Part shown: positions 34,936 through 46,619 of the stretch, one piece after another | How positions within the stretch are numbered: position 1 is the stretch's first letter | Layout of the letters: each line of letters begins with the position of its first letter | Made by a program: the position numbers and the translations under genes | Notes under the pieces: model-generated | Told to the model about the DNA's origin: nothing | Seen by the model: only the letters and a program-made list of their open reading frames with translations | Database searches by the model: none | NCBI RefSeq assembly: GCF_000204055.1 | Contig: NW_006768782.1 | Location: 1,336,434 to 1,400,433 of the forward strand | DNA length: 64,000 nucleotides | From: Melampsora larici-populina 98AG31 | Lineage: Eukaryota; Basidiomycota; Pucciniomycetes; Pucciniales; Melampsoraceae | Reading direction: 5' to 3'

Positions 34936-35011
34936 TATGGGGGTTCGGCCCTAACCGGGGTTATCTTGGGAACGGCCAACACGGCCGTTTTCCCGGGTAG
35001 GGTCCCCCATA
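34936..35011. repeat. GC-rich nested hairpin
   Basis: Outer stem TATGGGGG (34936-34943) pairs with CCCCCATA (35004-35011). The inner stem GGGAACGGCC / GGCCGTTTTCCC encloses the loop AACAC. It is GC-rich in an otherwise AT-rich zone and is followed by a second hairpin at 35137-35200. Confidence 0.7.
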
Positions 35012-35136
35012 AGCCCGACAGACCTGTGAACACCTGAGAGTTCGGTCCTAGCCTAGGGAGGTGGGTGGGACAAAAAATTATAGAAAGAAAGTTAAAACGT
35101 GCGACGGCTAGTGATCGTAGACTTTTGGTGTTCTGC

Positions 35137-35200
35137 TAGAAGTTAGGAAGTGGTACTCTGCTGGAGAATTTTTCTCCCAGAGATTACCACTTCTTCCTAG
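35137..35200. repeat. Imperfect hairpin
   Basis: TAGGAAGTGGTA..CTCTG.TGGAG pairs with CTCCCAGAGATTACCACTTC followed by TTCCTA, with a small bulge, around an AATTTTT loop. Confidence 0.65.
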
Positions 35201-35295
35201 CGAGTTGTCTCCCTGTCACTTACGTGACATGGGAGGCCCTACTCATCTGTCACACTCTTTTGGCTACTATGGAAATTTTCCACACGCCGTGCCTT

Positions 35296-35530
35296 TGGTG
35301 TGAATGTCTATCAAACCTGTGCAAGAACTGTGCAAGACCAACGTGCAAAATCCGTGCAAGATTTTTTGCACTAATCTTGCACATTAATTTTTTTGACAAC
35401 CCGAGTTATTGTTCCAAACCGTGCAAAAACCGTGCGAGACCGACTCTTGCAAGTTTTGTCCAAGATCCGTGCAAGTTCTATTCATATCTTGCACAGAACT
35501 TGCACAAAACTTGCATGAATTGATTTTGAG
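35296..35530. repeat. GTGCAAG/CTTGCAC motif cluster
   Basis: GTGCAA or its complement TTGCAC occurs more than ten times within about 230 bp in both orientations. No coding signal. It may be the interior of a small transposon. Confidence 0.6.
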
Positions 35531-35600
35531 GTTTGAACACCCTAAATACAGTTGTTTTTGCAAAGGTTGGCTGTACAGGTGTTGTGTATTGGTCAGATCA

Positions 35601-36065
35601 AAGCAGTTGCATGAGGACCCCGGAAAACTCCTGGAGAACAAACCGTCCTCGATCCATTTGGGCCCCGGCCCTCACACTTTCACTGTTTGCCCCGAGGAGA
35701 GGTGGGTTAACATGGATTTCTCGGTGGTAGGAGAAGCGCCTTGATCAGGGCTCTCGATTACATATACTTTCAGTTTTGTACCACGTGTGATCACCGAGAT
35801 ATCCGTATGTAAGTACCCGACCCGAGCCGGTATGGATTTTCGTCGGTCTGGGGGGACAAAAGTTACAAATCACACATTTCCCAAGCCACCAGTCATGTTC
35901 AGGGTCAGACATGTGTACCATCTGATAGCCCTCGTTGAGGCGCATCTTTTGCACCTGTCACATCTCTGGTACCATGTGACATGACTTCACAAAACACCGG
36001 TATCCGAAAACCCCCTCAGGACGGTTTGTTCTCCAGGAGCTTTCCAGGGTCCTGTTGCATGCAGT
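35601..36065. mobile_element. Inverted-repeat element, about 460 bp
   Basis: AGGACCCCGGAAAACTCCTG GAGAACAAACCGTCCT (starting 35613) is matched in reverse complement by the stretch at about 36018-36060, with GTTGCATG words at both edges. This is a MITE-like structure. I could not define a target duplication or the exact tips. Confidence 0.55.
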
Positions 36066-36852
36066 TGCATGTGATGTCGAGAGCCTGCCAGACCTTGCAG
36101 ATCCCGGCTCAAAATCACCGGCGCTTAAAGTCTGGAGACTCTCAATGTCTCACCACTGGCTTTGGCCTGTGAGGGGAATCGGCCAAAGCTTGTCATGCGT
36201 TTCTCGCACGCTTCCATGTCCTCTCTCTTACATATCACCGATATTGCTTCCCCGAATGATATCTTTCCCCTTGCGGTTCAGAGGCACTTGGATAAGTTTA
36301 ACAATTTCACCGAATGGTTATGTATGATTTAAACGCATCGGGACTTGGATAAGTTTATGATTGCTGCACCGGATTGCTGTGTGTGGAGTGTGGTGCGGAA
36401 AAAGACATTCTTGAAAAGAAATTAAGATGCGGTTCTCCATCCTTGACTAGAACTTTAATTGTCTTTCCTGATGAGACCTAGCGCAGATTTCTAATCAAAC
36501 AAATAGTGAATACATGTTCTTTACATAATCTAATTTGTCATCTCTTTTATCACCGATATTGCCAGAGATATTGCACCCCCCGAATCAGTTGATATCTTGC
36601 GGTTCAGAACTTTCTGATTCAGTAAAACGCAATATCATCCTTAGCAGTCATCAGCCTTCATTTAACTAAAAGGTGACATCATCAACTCTACAATGATCCT
36701 TTTGTATTAACTCTGACTTTTTTCACCAATCGGTTTTTTACCTGTTTTTACACCTCTTTTTCCCCATCACAACTCTTCTCGCTACAAGTTTCAAAATAAA
36801 GCACGCCTTTAATTATTCTTCTACAACACGACAGTCGACGTAGACGGGATCA
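36066..36852. other. Spacer and promoter of the membrane protein gene
   Basis: CACCGATATTGC followed by CCCCGAAT and TTGCGGTTCAGA occurs twice (about 36235 and 36551), a diverged direct repeat. The last 150 bp, with pyrimidine-rich tracts, is the likely promoter and leader of the gene starting at 36853. Confidence 0.4.
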
Positions 36853-39184
36853 ATGTCATCAAGGAAAGATGAACACAAGTTAATTGATTTCATTACGAAA
36901 TTACCTCGTAATGTCAATCCATGGAATGCGGCTTCAAATTATCTCCAAAACGAAACAAGTGTAAGCTACACGGCTTTTTACGCTTCCGAACATTGCCATT
37001 CAAGAAAGTATGGCTGATTTTTTTTTGCGTTTTTTTGGATTATATGAATGAATCATATCGGTTCATCATCATTGGAATTCGGTATGATTGATCTAGCCTG
37101 TCTTGTTACCTAAGTGGGCAAGAATTGTAATGGGTGTCATCATGCTAGGATATTTTGTGTAAGCATTAAATCCTCACTTCCTCTATATAAAAAACGAAGG
37201 ATTTCGCGTTGATATATTGGTTATGATATTCCTATCTCTAGAATGTTTCTGCAATGTCTTCGCCTCATCTATATAAGACTTGTCACCAAAACATTTCGAT
37301 TTTTCTCAGTTACAAGTCGTAGGTTTTTTTCAAACCAATCAGGATATTCTACAAAACCCTTAGAAAACATCATCATCATTTAATTGGCATTTTTCTGTTC
37401 TTTATCTTTGGAAATCATTTGGCTTCTTAGTTGGAATTCTTAAAATCGATATACCTAATCTAACTTGTTTAACCTATTTTGTTTTCACGTTACGTGAGTT
37501 TTTTTCCTTTATATCTTCTTGTTGATATATATTATCATGCTTCATTGCTTTTTTGGAAAGAATCTAATGGTTTCTAAATTTATACTTATCAATTCACAGT
37601 TGCTATGGCCGACTTAACTCTTCAACAACTTATAGATTCTGGTCATTCACCTCAAATGATGGGAAAGTTGACTCTATTTGCCACAAAGCTTGCAATCCTA
37701 CTCGCAGGGGCTTGGTAAGCATTAGACCAATAACACCCTTCCAAAACTTGAAAGTACATAAACTAATTCTATGACAATCCACAGGGGTATTACTGTTTTG
37801 CACTACGCGATATAATTTCAGTGCAAGATTTGAATACTGAATAAACCCTTTGGATGATCTTTTTTTCTTATAGGGTTCATTTGGGTTTGTATCTGTCAAT
37901 GTATTTCAACTTTATGGGAAGAAAAATGGAGTGATGACGTTAGAAACCGTACCAATTTTTCGTTACCAACTATCTGGCGCAGACTCTCAAATTTATCATT
38001 CCTTTTACTAACACTTTGGCCAATTGGTAAGATAACCATTCTTTGTTTTCCTACTTTTTTTGATGTTTTGGACAGGCTCATGTAATTGATTGTTATTTCA
38101 TTACAGTTGGCATATTTGTTGTTTTTTATTTAGCAGATGTTCAAGTTCAAAATTTGTTACATCTTCGGGTTTCGATTCTTTCTGATTTGAATTTACAAGC
38201 TCGTACGTATGATAGTACGAATTACCGACCAATGGATATCTTACTTAGCTTAATGAGAGCCCGGCAGTTAGTGGTATATCGAGTGAGGTCTTGGTACATT
38301 GTATCATCTCTGGTGAACATAACTGATAGATAAATTGAATATATATGTAGGATCGAATTGCACGATTGTTTAGACTAGGGATCTTGCTTGGACTATGTGA
38401 TTTGGCATTCTTAGGGATAGTGAGTCGTATAGTGAGATTTGATATGATTCTTAAAAGAGTTTATTGTACTTACTTTTGCTTATCTGTGATTATGCAGATT
38501 TACCTACCGGCTTTGATCATTTCATTAGGATCACTACGTCGAAGAGCCGCAGAAGCAACTTTTGCAGCTGCTATACCTACCGAAGATCAGGATGAGCATT
38601 TTGCAAGGATTGAAGCTAGATTGAAAGAAGAATATATAGCTGTTATCGCACATTCTGCATTTGTTTATCTTTTTGCAATCATGTTTATTCCAGTTATGTC
38701 ATGGCAAGTGAGTATAATCATTTAACCGTTGTAAAATCACGCTACAAATTTATTGAAACTTGATTTGATTTTCAGTTGACTTACAGAGATCCAACATTCC
38801 TAAGAAATAAAACTTGGTTAACCGTCACACAAATCGTAAGTAAAAAAATCTCCTGCTCATAGATGTAAAAAAGAAAAAACTTTGATTGATTCAATTTGTT
38901 TTTCTTGTGTAGGGATTACATGGTCCATTTGCAATAGGTGGCAATTGGTTGAGTTTCTGTTTTCAATTTGTATACACAGCATTTGATATCTAATTTGATG
39001 ACTTCATACTTCCTTTATATGATTATATAGTATCGAGTTCGTCATGAATAGACAAGCAAGCCGTTTATTACTAAAGCATCGAGCTGAAAATATAGCGTGT
39101 CGTTATACAAGTACCAAGGGTAGCTCGATGGAACTGATGCCTGCAAGATATCTATCACGCTCAAGTTCAACGATAAGAAATTAA
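36853..39184 (+). CDS. Polytopic membrane protein, paralogue B
   Basis: Twelve exons: 36853-36960, 37097-37158, 37242-37318, 37600-37714, 37785-37786, 37874-38026, 38107-38282, 38351-38419, 38498-38707, 38776-38835, 38913-38947 and 39031-39184. All have GT-AG borders and consistent phase, encoding about 406 residues. Hydrophobic segments include RIVMGVIMLGYFVMFL, LTLFATKLAILLAGAW continuing as FIWVCICQC, FLLTLWPIVGIFVVFYLA, LGILLGLCDLAFLGIYLPAL and AFVYLFAIMFIPVMSW, giving roughly five to seven spans. There is a long polar loop (TEDQDEHFARIEARLKEEYI) and a basic C-terminal tail (MNRQASRLLLKHRAEN). The 2-nt exon 5 is required to join two halves of one helix. It is a paralogue of the gene at 1-1448. 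The family is not recognised; the topology could suit a receptor or transporter. Confidence 0.78.
37785..37786 (+). other. Inferred 2-nt microexon (GG) of paralogue B
   Basis: Acceptor CAATCCACAG, then GG, then donor GTATTA. The preceding exon ends in phase 2 (TG at 37714) and the next exon (37874) needs two leading bases to encode FIWVCICQC. Direct splicing of exon 4 to exon 6 puts a TGA in frame within about 20 codons. Flanking introns are 70 nt and 87 nt, normal for this genome. A plausible branch point CTATGAC precedes the acceptor. The same arrangement exists in paralogue A at 621-622. Confidence 0.62.
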
Positions 39185-41745
39185 CTTTAAGGGATCTCAG
39201 GATTCATTGATCGGTTTCTGGGATTTCATCTGCTTTTTTCTCAAAAAAAGTGCATGAAAGCTTTGTTGTATCAAGACTGTCTGAACAAGTAAACAAAGGA
39301 GACTAGTTTACCTTGAAAAATAGCCATCTAGTCAGATATGTTTTGTGTTTGTGCATTGGCTGCACACTAACCAACCAGTTGTAAAACAGCAATTTGAATA
39401 CATACATTACCCCCCACAATCAATGAATTATCATTTGTTTTGAAGTTGTCCTTGGAGAGTGAGATGCATTGACTTGATGGATTTTTGTCATTAACGTTCT
39501 CAATTGTGACTGATCAAGATTATTGTACATCAACACAAGTTCTGTAAATTCATCGCAAGCACAGTTGTTCATCAACAGTTGTGTGTTGTGATTGAAGGAT
39601 AAACTAGTCCACCAAGATTTGATATGCAACTTGCATTGTGGTAAAGTCAATGTGTGAGCACAACAAAAGACAAAAAAAAGAGGGCAACCCTTTTGCTGTA
39701 GTGCGGCCCAGATACCTAACTTATGAGCCTTACCCAGATACCTAGTGTGTGCATTTTGTTGTATTGCTTGCAGAATACCAGAAAGACCTCAGGATATTCT
39801 GTGGTGTCTGACCACAAGAAAATGGAAATTGGGTTGGTGCATGTCATTGCACTCAACAATAACCTAGCTACATCAATTTCAAGTCCCTAAATGTGTTGAG
39901 AAAATCTGTAATAGAGTATTGTGAATTCAAATACCAAGAAAAAGAGAACCAACATATTTAAAAGATGTATGCACTACACATTGTTGCATATGCATACCAT
40001 CAATACTGATGCATTGGATTGTGATGGTAGGTACAAATCTCACAGGATCTTTTTTGGGCTTTTTGTGGAGCATCTGGAATGCCAATATGAGGTGGTGACT
40101 TTCTCAAGGTTGCAGACTGAAACAAAGGGTTTTGTGTAGTTGATACGTCACCTTGAGGGTTGTCTGGGTTTTAGAAGTGTTTCAATTACTTTTCTTTGTT
40201 ATGACTCTCAGTGTGTCAGTACCTCAGACGTGGTTCTTATATGTTTTATTTATCGTGACCAAGAGTGGACTAATTTTTTCCTTTCACACTGCACTGTCAG
40301 TTATAAAACTGTGTGTTTATGCAATTGAAATATGTGATACACTATGTATACAATATAAGAAATTGGTAGGTGACATTGAGGGTGACAAGCATACTAAAAG
40401 TGAAACATATTTATAGTATACAAAGTAAAAATCTGGAACCAGTCTGGGTTTCCCAACTTGGACTTTTTGGCAGTATTTGAGAAACTTGTAATCTGGGTGA
40501 AAATTCCAATTTTTTCCAAGTTTGAATCTTCAAAATCCCTTCATTTCCAACTTCCCTTCAAAGCTCCACTTTGATTTGGTCTCAAGTTCTCAACTGATGC
40601 AGTCTTCCCTCATCACATACATCCATCCACTACCCTCCTGTCATGCCTTGTTTTGCTGGTAAACAAGTGCTTTGAAAGTCAATTGAAGCTGCCAGTCATG
40701 CAAGAAGGGCTCATGCTTGTAACAGTGACAGCTGTAGAATTCTAGCTTCTCAAGATTGGGATATTGGTGTGGTTCAGTTTCTCTTACATCTCATACAAAA
40801 TCTTCACACCTTTTGACTAGCAAGACCAACAAGGATTGAAAGAAGGCTGGTTTCATCTTGTTAGTTGGTATCATGAAGTTCATCACTGTAATCAATCAAA
40901 CCCATGAAGTCATTTTATTTAGAGCTTGACAGCAAGCACACACACTCACCAAACCTTAAATGCTCAATGAAAGTTTGAGAATTGTGAATTAAAAACATTT
41001 GTGGTTGATTGAGTTTTACAAGGGTGAACACAAGCGATATAGTTTCAAGTTTTTGACTTGAAAAGTTAAATCAGGCAACGACAAATCTTTTCAAAAATCC
41101 ACCAGTGAATCCTACAAAGGCTGTACCTTGGAGGGACGGCCATTGAGCTGGAGCAAAGGAGTTTGTTGTCATTTAATGTCTAGAGGTCTTCCTTATTCCT
41201 TATATTCCTTCCCTTTTTTTTCGAGAAATCATTGAAATTGTTTATTCATGATTATTCACACCTTTGTGCTAGCACAGATTACGGTGGATATGAAGTTGAG
41301 ATCATTATGATCATTCATTTATAGAGAATTGAGAGCAATGGAATTGTTCAATCCTAAGAAAAGAAACTGCCTCGACGGTAGTATCCAACAGCGTATGATG
41401 TCATTGCTGTGGATCCATGAATTATATTAGAAGAAGTCCGACCCGTCAGTACAAGTACCAGATGTGATAATCCCAACTTTCCCATTCCATTTTGTTTAAT
41501 AACTAGTTACCAACATCGAGGCATTTGTTGGGTAACTGATAAGATGATTGATGTTGATTATGGCCTACTTTGAGGCATGAAAAGTCTCAGTGCAGACTTT
41601 TGAAAATCACCAGATCATGGTCGGGACTCAGGACTCAGCACGGGCAGAAGCACCGGTTACAGGTGTGTATGTAGAGTGAGTTAGGTCATGTAAAGTGAGT
41701 TTGATTGGAAAGTGATTCAAGATTGATTGTTAATCGAAAAGAAAG
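39185..41745. other. 2.5-kb spacer, no supported gene
   Basis: Short ORFs on both strands lack motifs or splice partners. CCCAGATACCTA occurs twice near 39711 and 39734. The final 100 bp before 41746 is the COG3 promoter/leader region. Confidence 0.35.
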
Positions 41746-44663
41746 ATGTCAATTTATTCAAAACCTCATTCACAACCAACTGGATCACATTCACAATCAA
41801 CAAACCATCGAAGCGAAAGTTGGGAAACACTTTGTCCATTAAGCGAATTGGAAAAACAATCGATTCAAATCATACAAAAATCATTATTATCTATCACAAA
41901 ACAACCTATTCAATCTTACTTAAACACTCCAATCTCAACTAGACCTTCTTCTCCTTCTAACAAGAATCATTTATTGAAATTTAAACATCATTTCCATTCA
42001 AAACAGATTATAAAAGATGATGAAAGAGAAGAAGAAGATCGAACCAAAGAAGTACACGAACCGATTCAAAGTATTGAAGAATTTAACGATTGGTATCAAC
42101 ATATCTCTACGATGATCGAAATAGACTCAGAATCAACTTACCAAACTCATCTTTCACAACTCAAAACGTATGTCGAAAGTTGTGATGAACTCTTGCATCA
42201 GATTTCATCTTCAGAAGGATCTTTAAAAGAAATTAAAGCGAATTGGAGATATGTAGATGAGAATTCAAAGTCATTAGAAAGAACTTCAGAAGGGATTCTC
42301 ATTGATTTTAAATTACTTCATCAACTACAACATGAACTTTTTCAAAACTTGAATTATTTTAGAAAGTTAGAGGAGGCTCAAAACTTATTGAGTTTTAATG
42401 GTGAGATTGAAATTGTTAAATCTGATGGATTCTTACCTATGTTGGATCAATTAGATCTTTGTTTAGAATTCATGAAATCAAATGTAAGTCTTCAGATGTG
42501 ACTTAATCTTCAACGTAACATATACTGATCATTTTTTTCGATCTTTCTTAGCGTCATTTTAGAGATGCAGATCTTTATTTAGTCAGATTTCAACAATGCT
42601 TAACCCGTTCCATGACCCTGATCAAACTTTTCTTCATCAACACCCTTCGAAGCTTATCAAACACGATCCACGAAAAACTATCGAGCGGGAGTCTTCCAGA
42701 CCATCAAGATCATCCGACTTACCGAATCTTATTCTACAAGAAATTCGAAACTCTCTTGATCGAACAAAGACCATTCTTAATAGAATTAGAAAAACGATCG
42801 AATCGAGATCCCAATGAATATCTTTCAATCTTACTTGAATGTGTTTTTAATTGGATCTCGATTCGAAAAAGTTTATTAAATCAAAAGATTAAACGTCAAA
42901 TCGAATTGATTTCTATTGAGTATAGTCAATGTCAAGATTTAATTAAATTAACTAATACTGGATGTTTTTATTTACGTCAGATCTGTTCTGATGAGTATCG
43001 TTTGTTTCGTCAATTCTTTCATTCTTCAGCTGATGATGAAGTTTTGTGAGTGTTTTTCTTGACCGAATTGTTTTTTTTTCGTTTGGATGCGAATGTAAAC
43101 TGATTTTATGATTATGAATAAATCTCACCAGTTCATACCTAGAATCTTTATGTGATTATCTATATGATTTACTAAGACCTCAAATCCTACACGAATCAAA
43201 CCTAGACACATTATGTGAATTAGCCACAATAGTGAACAGTTTGATAGCCATCGATAGTGATCTGATAGAAGAACCAGAACAACCTACCCATTCCGATTCT
43301 CCAATCCGATCTAAACCCTTTAAATTTTCAACTTTACTCGATCCTATCTTACAAGACATTCAAACCCGTTTGATTTTCAGATCTCAATCTATCATTCAAA
43401 CCGATGTGGCTCATTATACACCTCAACTTGATGATTTAGATTATCCTAATAAATTGATCGTTAAGAAGACTACTGGTACTGAGAAATCAGCTCTCATGGG
43501 CCTTCAAAAATCTTGGTTGGCTGATGAGGAGGATCTTCATGAAGAAGTCGCGTTGAGGTTTAGATTACCATCTGATGAAGTTCAAGAGCTTTGGTACCCT
43601 ACACTAAGGAAAACGTTGTGGGTACTTTCGAAATTACATACCTATGTGAATGTGAGTAGGGCAGATTCGTTGACTGTCGTTTTTTTGAGATTGGAGGGTT
43701 TGGATTGACGTCTGATTTTGTTTTTTTTTTCTTTCGGAATAGGATGCGATCTTTGAAGATTTCGCTGGAGAAGCCGTTGGGATTTGTTCACAATCGATCA
43801 TAGATGCATCCAAACGATACATCCTTACCAAAAGCTCGAGTCCCAACCCAACCGGAAGCTCACCTGATCCAAGTATCATTAAGATGGATGGACAATTCTT
43901 TATGATTCGACATTTCTTAATATTGAAAAAGATGACGAGAAGAGTAGAGATCAGTCAACTTGATCGAGCCGTCGATCTAAGTCCGATCACTGATCTTTTA
44001 AGAGATTTGTTAATCACACCAACAGGAACTGCCTTAAGTTTATTACACTTCAAACCGATGAACTTTTTAAAAGGTTTAACGATCAATAAAACATCACATC
44101 AATTGAGTATCGATTCTAAATCAGAATTAGATAAGAAAATCAAATTAGGATTTCATGAGTTTATTGAGATTGGATGTAATTGGTTAGGAAACCCATTGGA
44201 TCAGTTCTTGATGAGATGTATGAAGTTTTTGAATCAGAATCAGAATCATGATGGAAATGGTCAAAGATTAAAAGATCAAGAATGGGCTTCTGATTCGAAT
44301 GTCTTGATGGTTTATCATGCTTATTTGGATGGGATTGGGATTGGGATTAAGTGGGTTTTGAATAGGATTAAAGTTTGGCTTGAAGATGAAAAGATCATTA
44401 ATGTGATCTTTCCTAGTTTTCAAGTTGAGTTTTTTTGAATCTTTTTTGTTTTTACTTTTGCTTTTTGCTTTTTTTGGGCGGTAAACTGATTTGATTTGGG
44501 ATTGGATTTTTTTGTTTCGGTTGTATAGGATCAATTAGGATTAGAGTATCAAAAGTTTTTTAATTTTTGCAAGTTTGAGTTTTATGAATTGATTAAAGAA
44601 GAAAAGATTAAAACGTTTGAAAACTTTAAAATCGATTTACAAAACTTAATTTATGATGATTGA
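41746..44663 (+). CDS. COG3: Conserved oligomeric Golgi complex subunit 3 (Sec34-like)
   Basis: Exons 41746-42483, 42552-43045, 43132-43651, 43743-44423 and 44529-44663 give 855 residues, close to the usual Cog3 length. The N-terminal third has a helical Sec34 region (SIEEFNDWYQHIS, EIKANWRYVDENSKSLERTS, LPMLDQLDLCLEFMKSN, RDADLYLVRFQQCLTRSMTL). Later blocks CSDEYRLFRQFF, LESLCDYLYDLLRPQILHE, LDTLCELATIV, ILQDIQTRLIFRSQ and DVAHYTPQLDDLDYPNKL match the family in order. It is a lobe A subunit of the tethering complex for retrograde intra-Golgi vesicles. The N-terminal 90 residues are polar and poorly conserved. All five exons agree in phase, with no sign of damage. Confidence 0.9.
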
Positions 44664-45622
44664 AAGATCAAATTCATTGAAAATGTAAAAAACAAATCAA
44701 TGATGGAATTTGGTTTGTAGAGATGAGGAAAAGGCAAGGGTCTTGGGAACTTGGGTTTGTAAGGATCAGGATGGTTTTGGGAAATTTTGTTGCTTGTTTT
44801 GGGTTAGGAGTTTTTAATGATTTGGTTTAGGATGATGAAAAAGTAAAATGTAAAGATGATATATAAAGTTGTTTCTTTTTTTAACATTGGGTTTTTGTAT
44901 AAAATAGTATTGGTTTCTTTAATCATGATGTGTGGAGTTTTTGAAGTTTATGTATTGGGAATTGGACACATGGTTTTTTTTTTGGTTTGACAGCTTGGTT
45001 TATGGGGTTTAGAAATGATGAGGTGTCTTTGGGAATTTTGTAACAGTTCGAGGGTTGCTTTGTAAGAGTAGATAGAGGGGTTGAGATCGTCAAGGGAAGT
45101 GAGTTGTAATCTTAATCTCAAAGTGAATGAATATGATTACATTTCATCGAAACCATTGATTGAAATCATAATTTTTGATTTTGATTCTTGGATTGATTTG
45201 CAAATTTCTCTCTTTCGAGCTATTGCCATATACTTCTCAAGAAGGATTCTTTGTTTCGATATTTTTGAAAAGATTTGCAATTATGGCAAAGATAATCACC
45301 TCGCATGGGAGGCATAGGCAGTTTAGATGAGGCTCTTTTCGCGTAATAACATGAACGTAATCCCAATCAATGATTAAATTACGCAGAGTACAAGTGATCA
45401 TGAGTCAAACAATCGGGGTATTTTGTGATGTACATCTGAAGATTAGAGTGATCAGATAGAAAAAAATGAAACAAGTGGCTAGTTGATTCCCAAGGGAATT
45501 AGAATCTATGACATCATATCAATCGACAGTTTTCGGTTTCAGTTCTGACGGCGTTTGAGTCTGGGCTCATCCTTTTGTGGAGAAGAAGGAATCAAATTAG
45601 AATCATCTAATAAAGGATAAAG
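44664..45622. other. Convergent intergenic region
   Basis: 3' flanks of COG3 (plus) and the Gly/Tyr-rich gene (minus). T-rich after the COG3 stop, with no supported ORF; the 78-codon plus ORF at 45081 has no motif. Confidence 0.4.
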
Positions 45623-46619
45623 TCAGAATAAACCTACAGTTTCTGGGGCTGGAGCAGAGCGTTGATATCCATCAGATTCGATGGGTTGAAATTGAGCACT
45701 TGAGTCATCTTGTGATGGTGGTAATGATGCGGGTTCTACTGGATATCCTTCACCATTGTATCCCAAGTCTCTTTTAATGAACTGAAGAAGGGAGAAACTT
45801 GGCATTAGAAGATTGGATGATATATCACGATGGTTAGATGGATAACATTACCCTGCCTCCTAATCCTGCACCGACTCCAACACCAGCTCCGACACCTACT
45901 CCCAACTATGCATCAAAAGTGGTCAGGGTCATGTTAGTAAATGGTCTTGACAAAATTCATGACAGATTGGGAACTTACGCCTCCTCCAACACCGATTCCT
46001 CCTCCGATTCCTCCACCTAGTCCAATACCACCCTGTGAGATGACGTATGTTAGTTTGAGCCTCATGAGCATATAGACAGTGGAAAAGAAGTTTAATGGGA
46101 AAAATCAACGCACTCCATATCCTAGGCTTGAACCATATCCAATCTGTTATTTAAAAAATGGAAAAAAGGCCCTCGATCAGATCAAAAAACTTTACTCAAA
46201 GAGATATTGTGATGACTTACGCCGCCGATACCACCACCACCATATAATCCTCCACCTATGCCTCCATAACCACCAAATCCTCCTCCGATGCCTCCAAATT
46301 CGGCACCATATAATCCTCCTCCTATGCCTCCATAACCACCAAATCCTCCTCCGATGCCTCCATAACTACCACCATAACCACCACCATATAATCCTCCGCC
46401 GATACCACCATAACCACCACCATACAATCCTCCGCCGATACCACCATAACCACCACCATAACCACCACCATATAATCCTCCTCCGATACCACCGTAAGCA
46501 CCACCATATGAACTGACACTTGAGTAACCGCCTACTCCAATGCCACCGAAGGTGGGTGCAGCAAAAACCGATGAACAAGCCATGACAGTAGCCAAAGCGA
46601 GGATTGAGTTGGATGGCAT
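45623..46619 (-). CDS. Secreted Gly/Tyr-rich repeat protein
   Basis: Exons 46619-46221, 46143-46114, 46032-45979, 45905-45852 and 45781-45623 encode 231 residues. MPSNSILALATVMACSSVFA is a good signal peptide with cleavage before APTFGG. The mature part repeats YGGGYGGIGGGLYGGGYGG-type units, then shorter exons encode GGIGLGG and LGVGVGAG repeats. The C-terminal exon is non-repetitive (KRDLGYNGEGYPVEPASLPP, ending ETVGLF). KR before the last domain could be a Kex2 site. All introns are phase 0, so each exon is an exchangeable module. Gly/Tyr-rich secreted proteins of rusts are typically wall-associated or candidate effectors; which applies here is unknown. The ATG used is the one giving the signal peptide. 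Confidence 0.72.

Noticed and set aside
46079..46516. 145-codon His-rich plus ORF
   Set aside because: Antisense of the Gly/Tyr-rich repeat exons of the secreted protein gene (GGT/GGA repeats read as CCACCA/ATCATC on the other strand).
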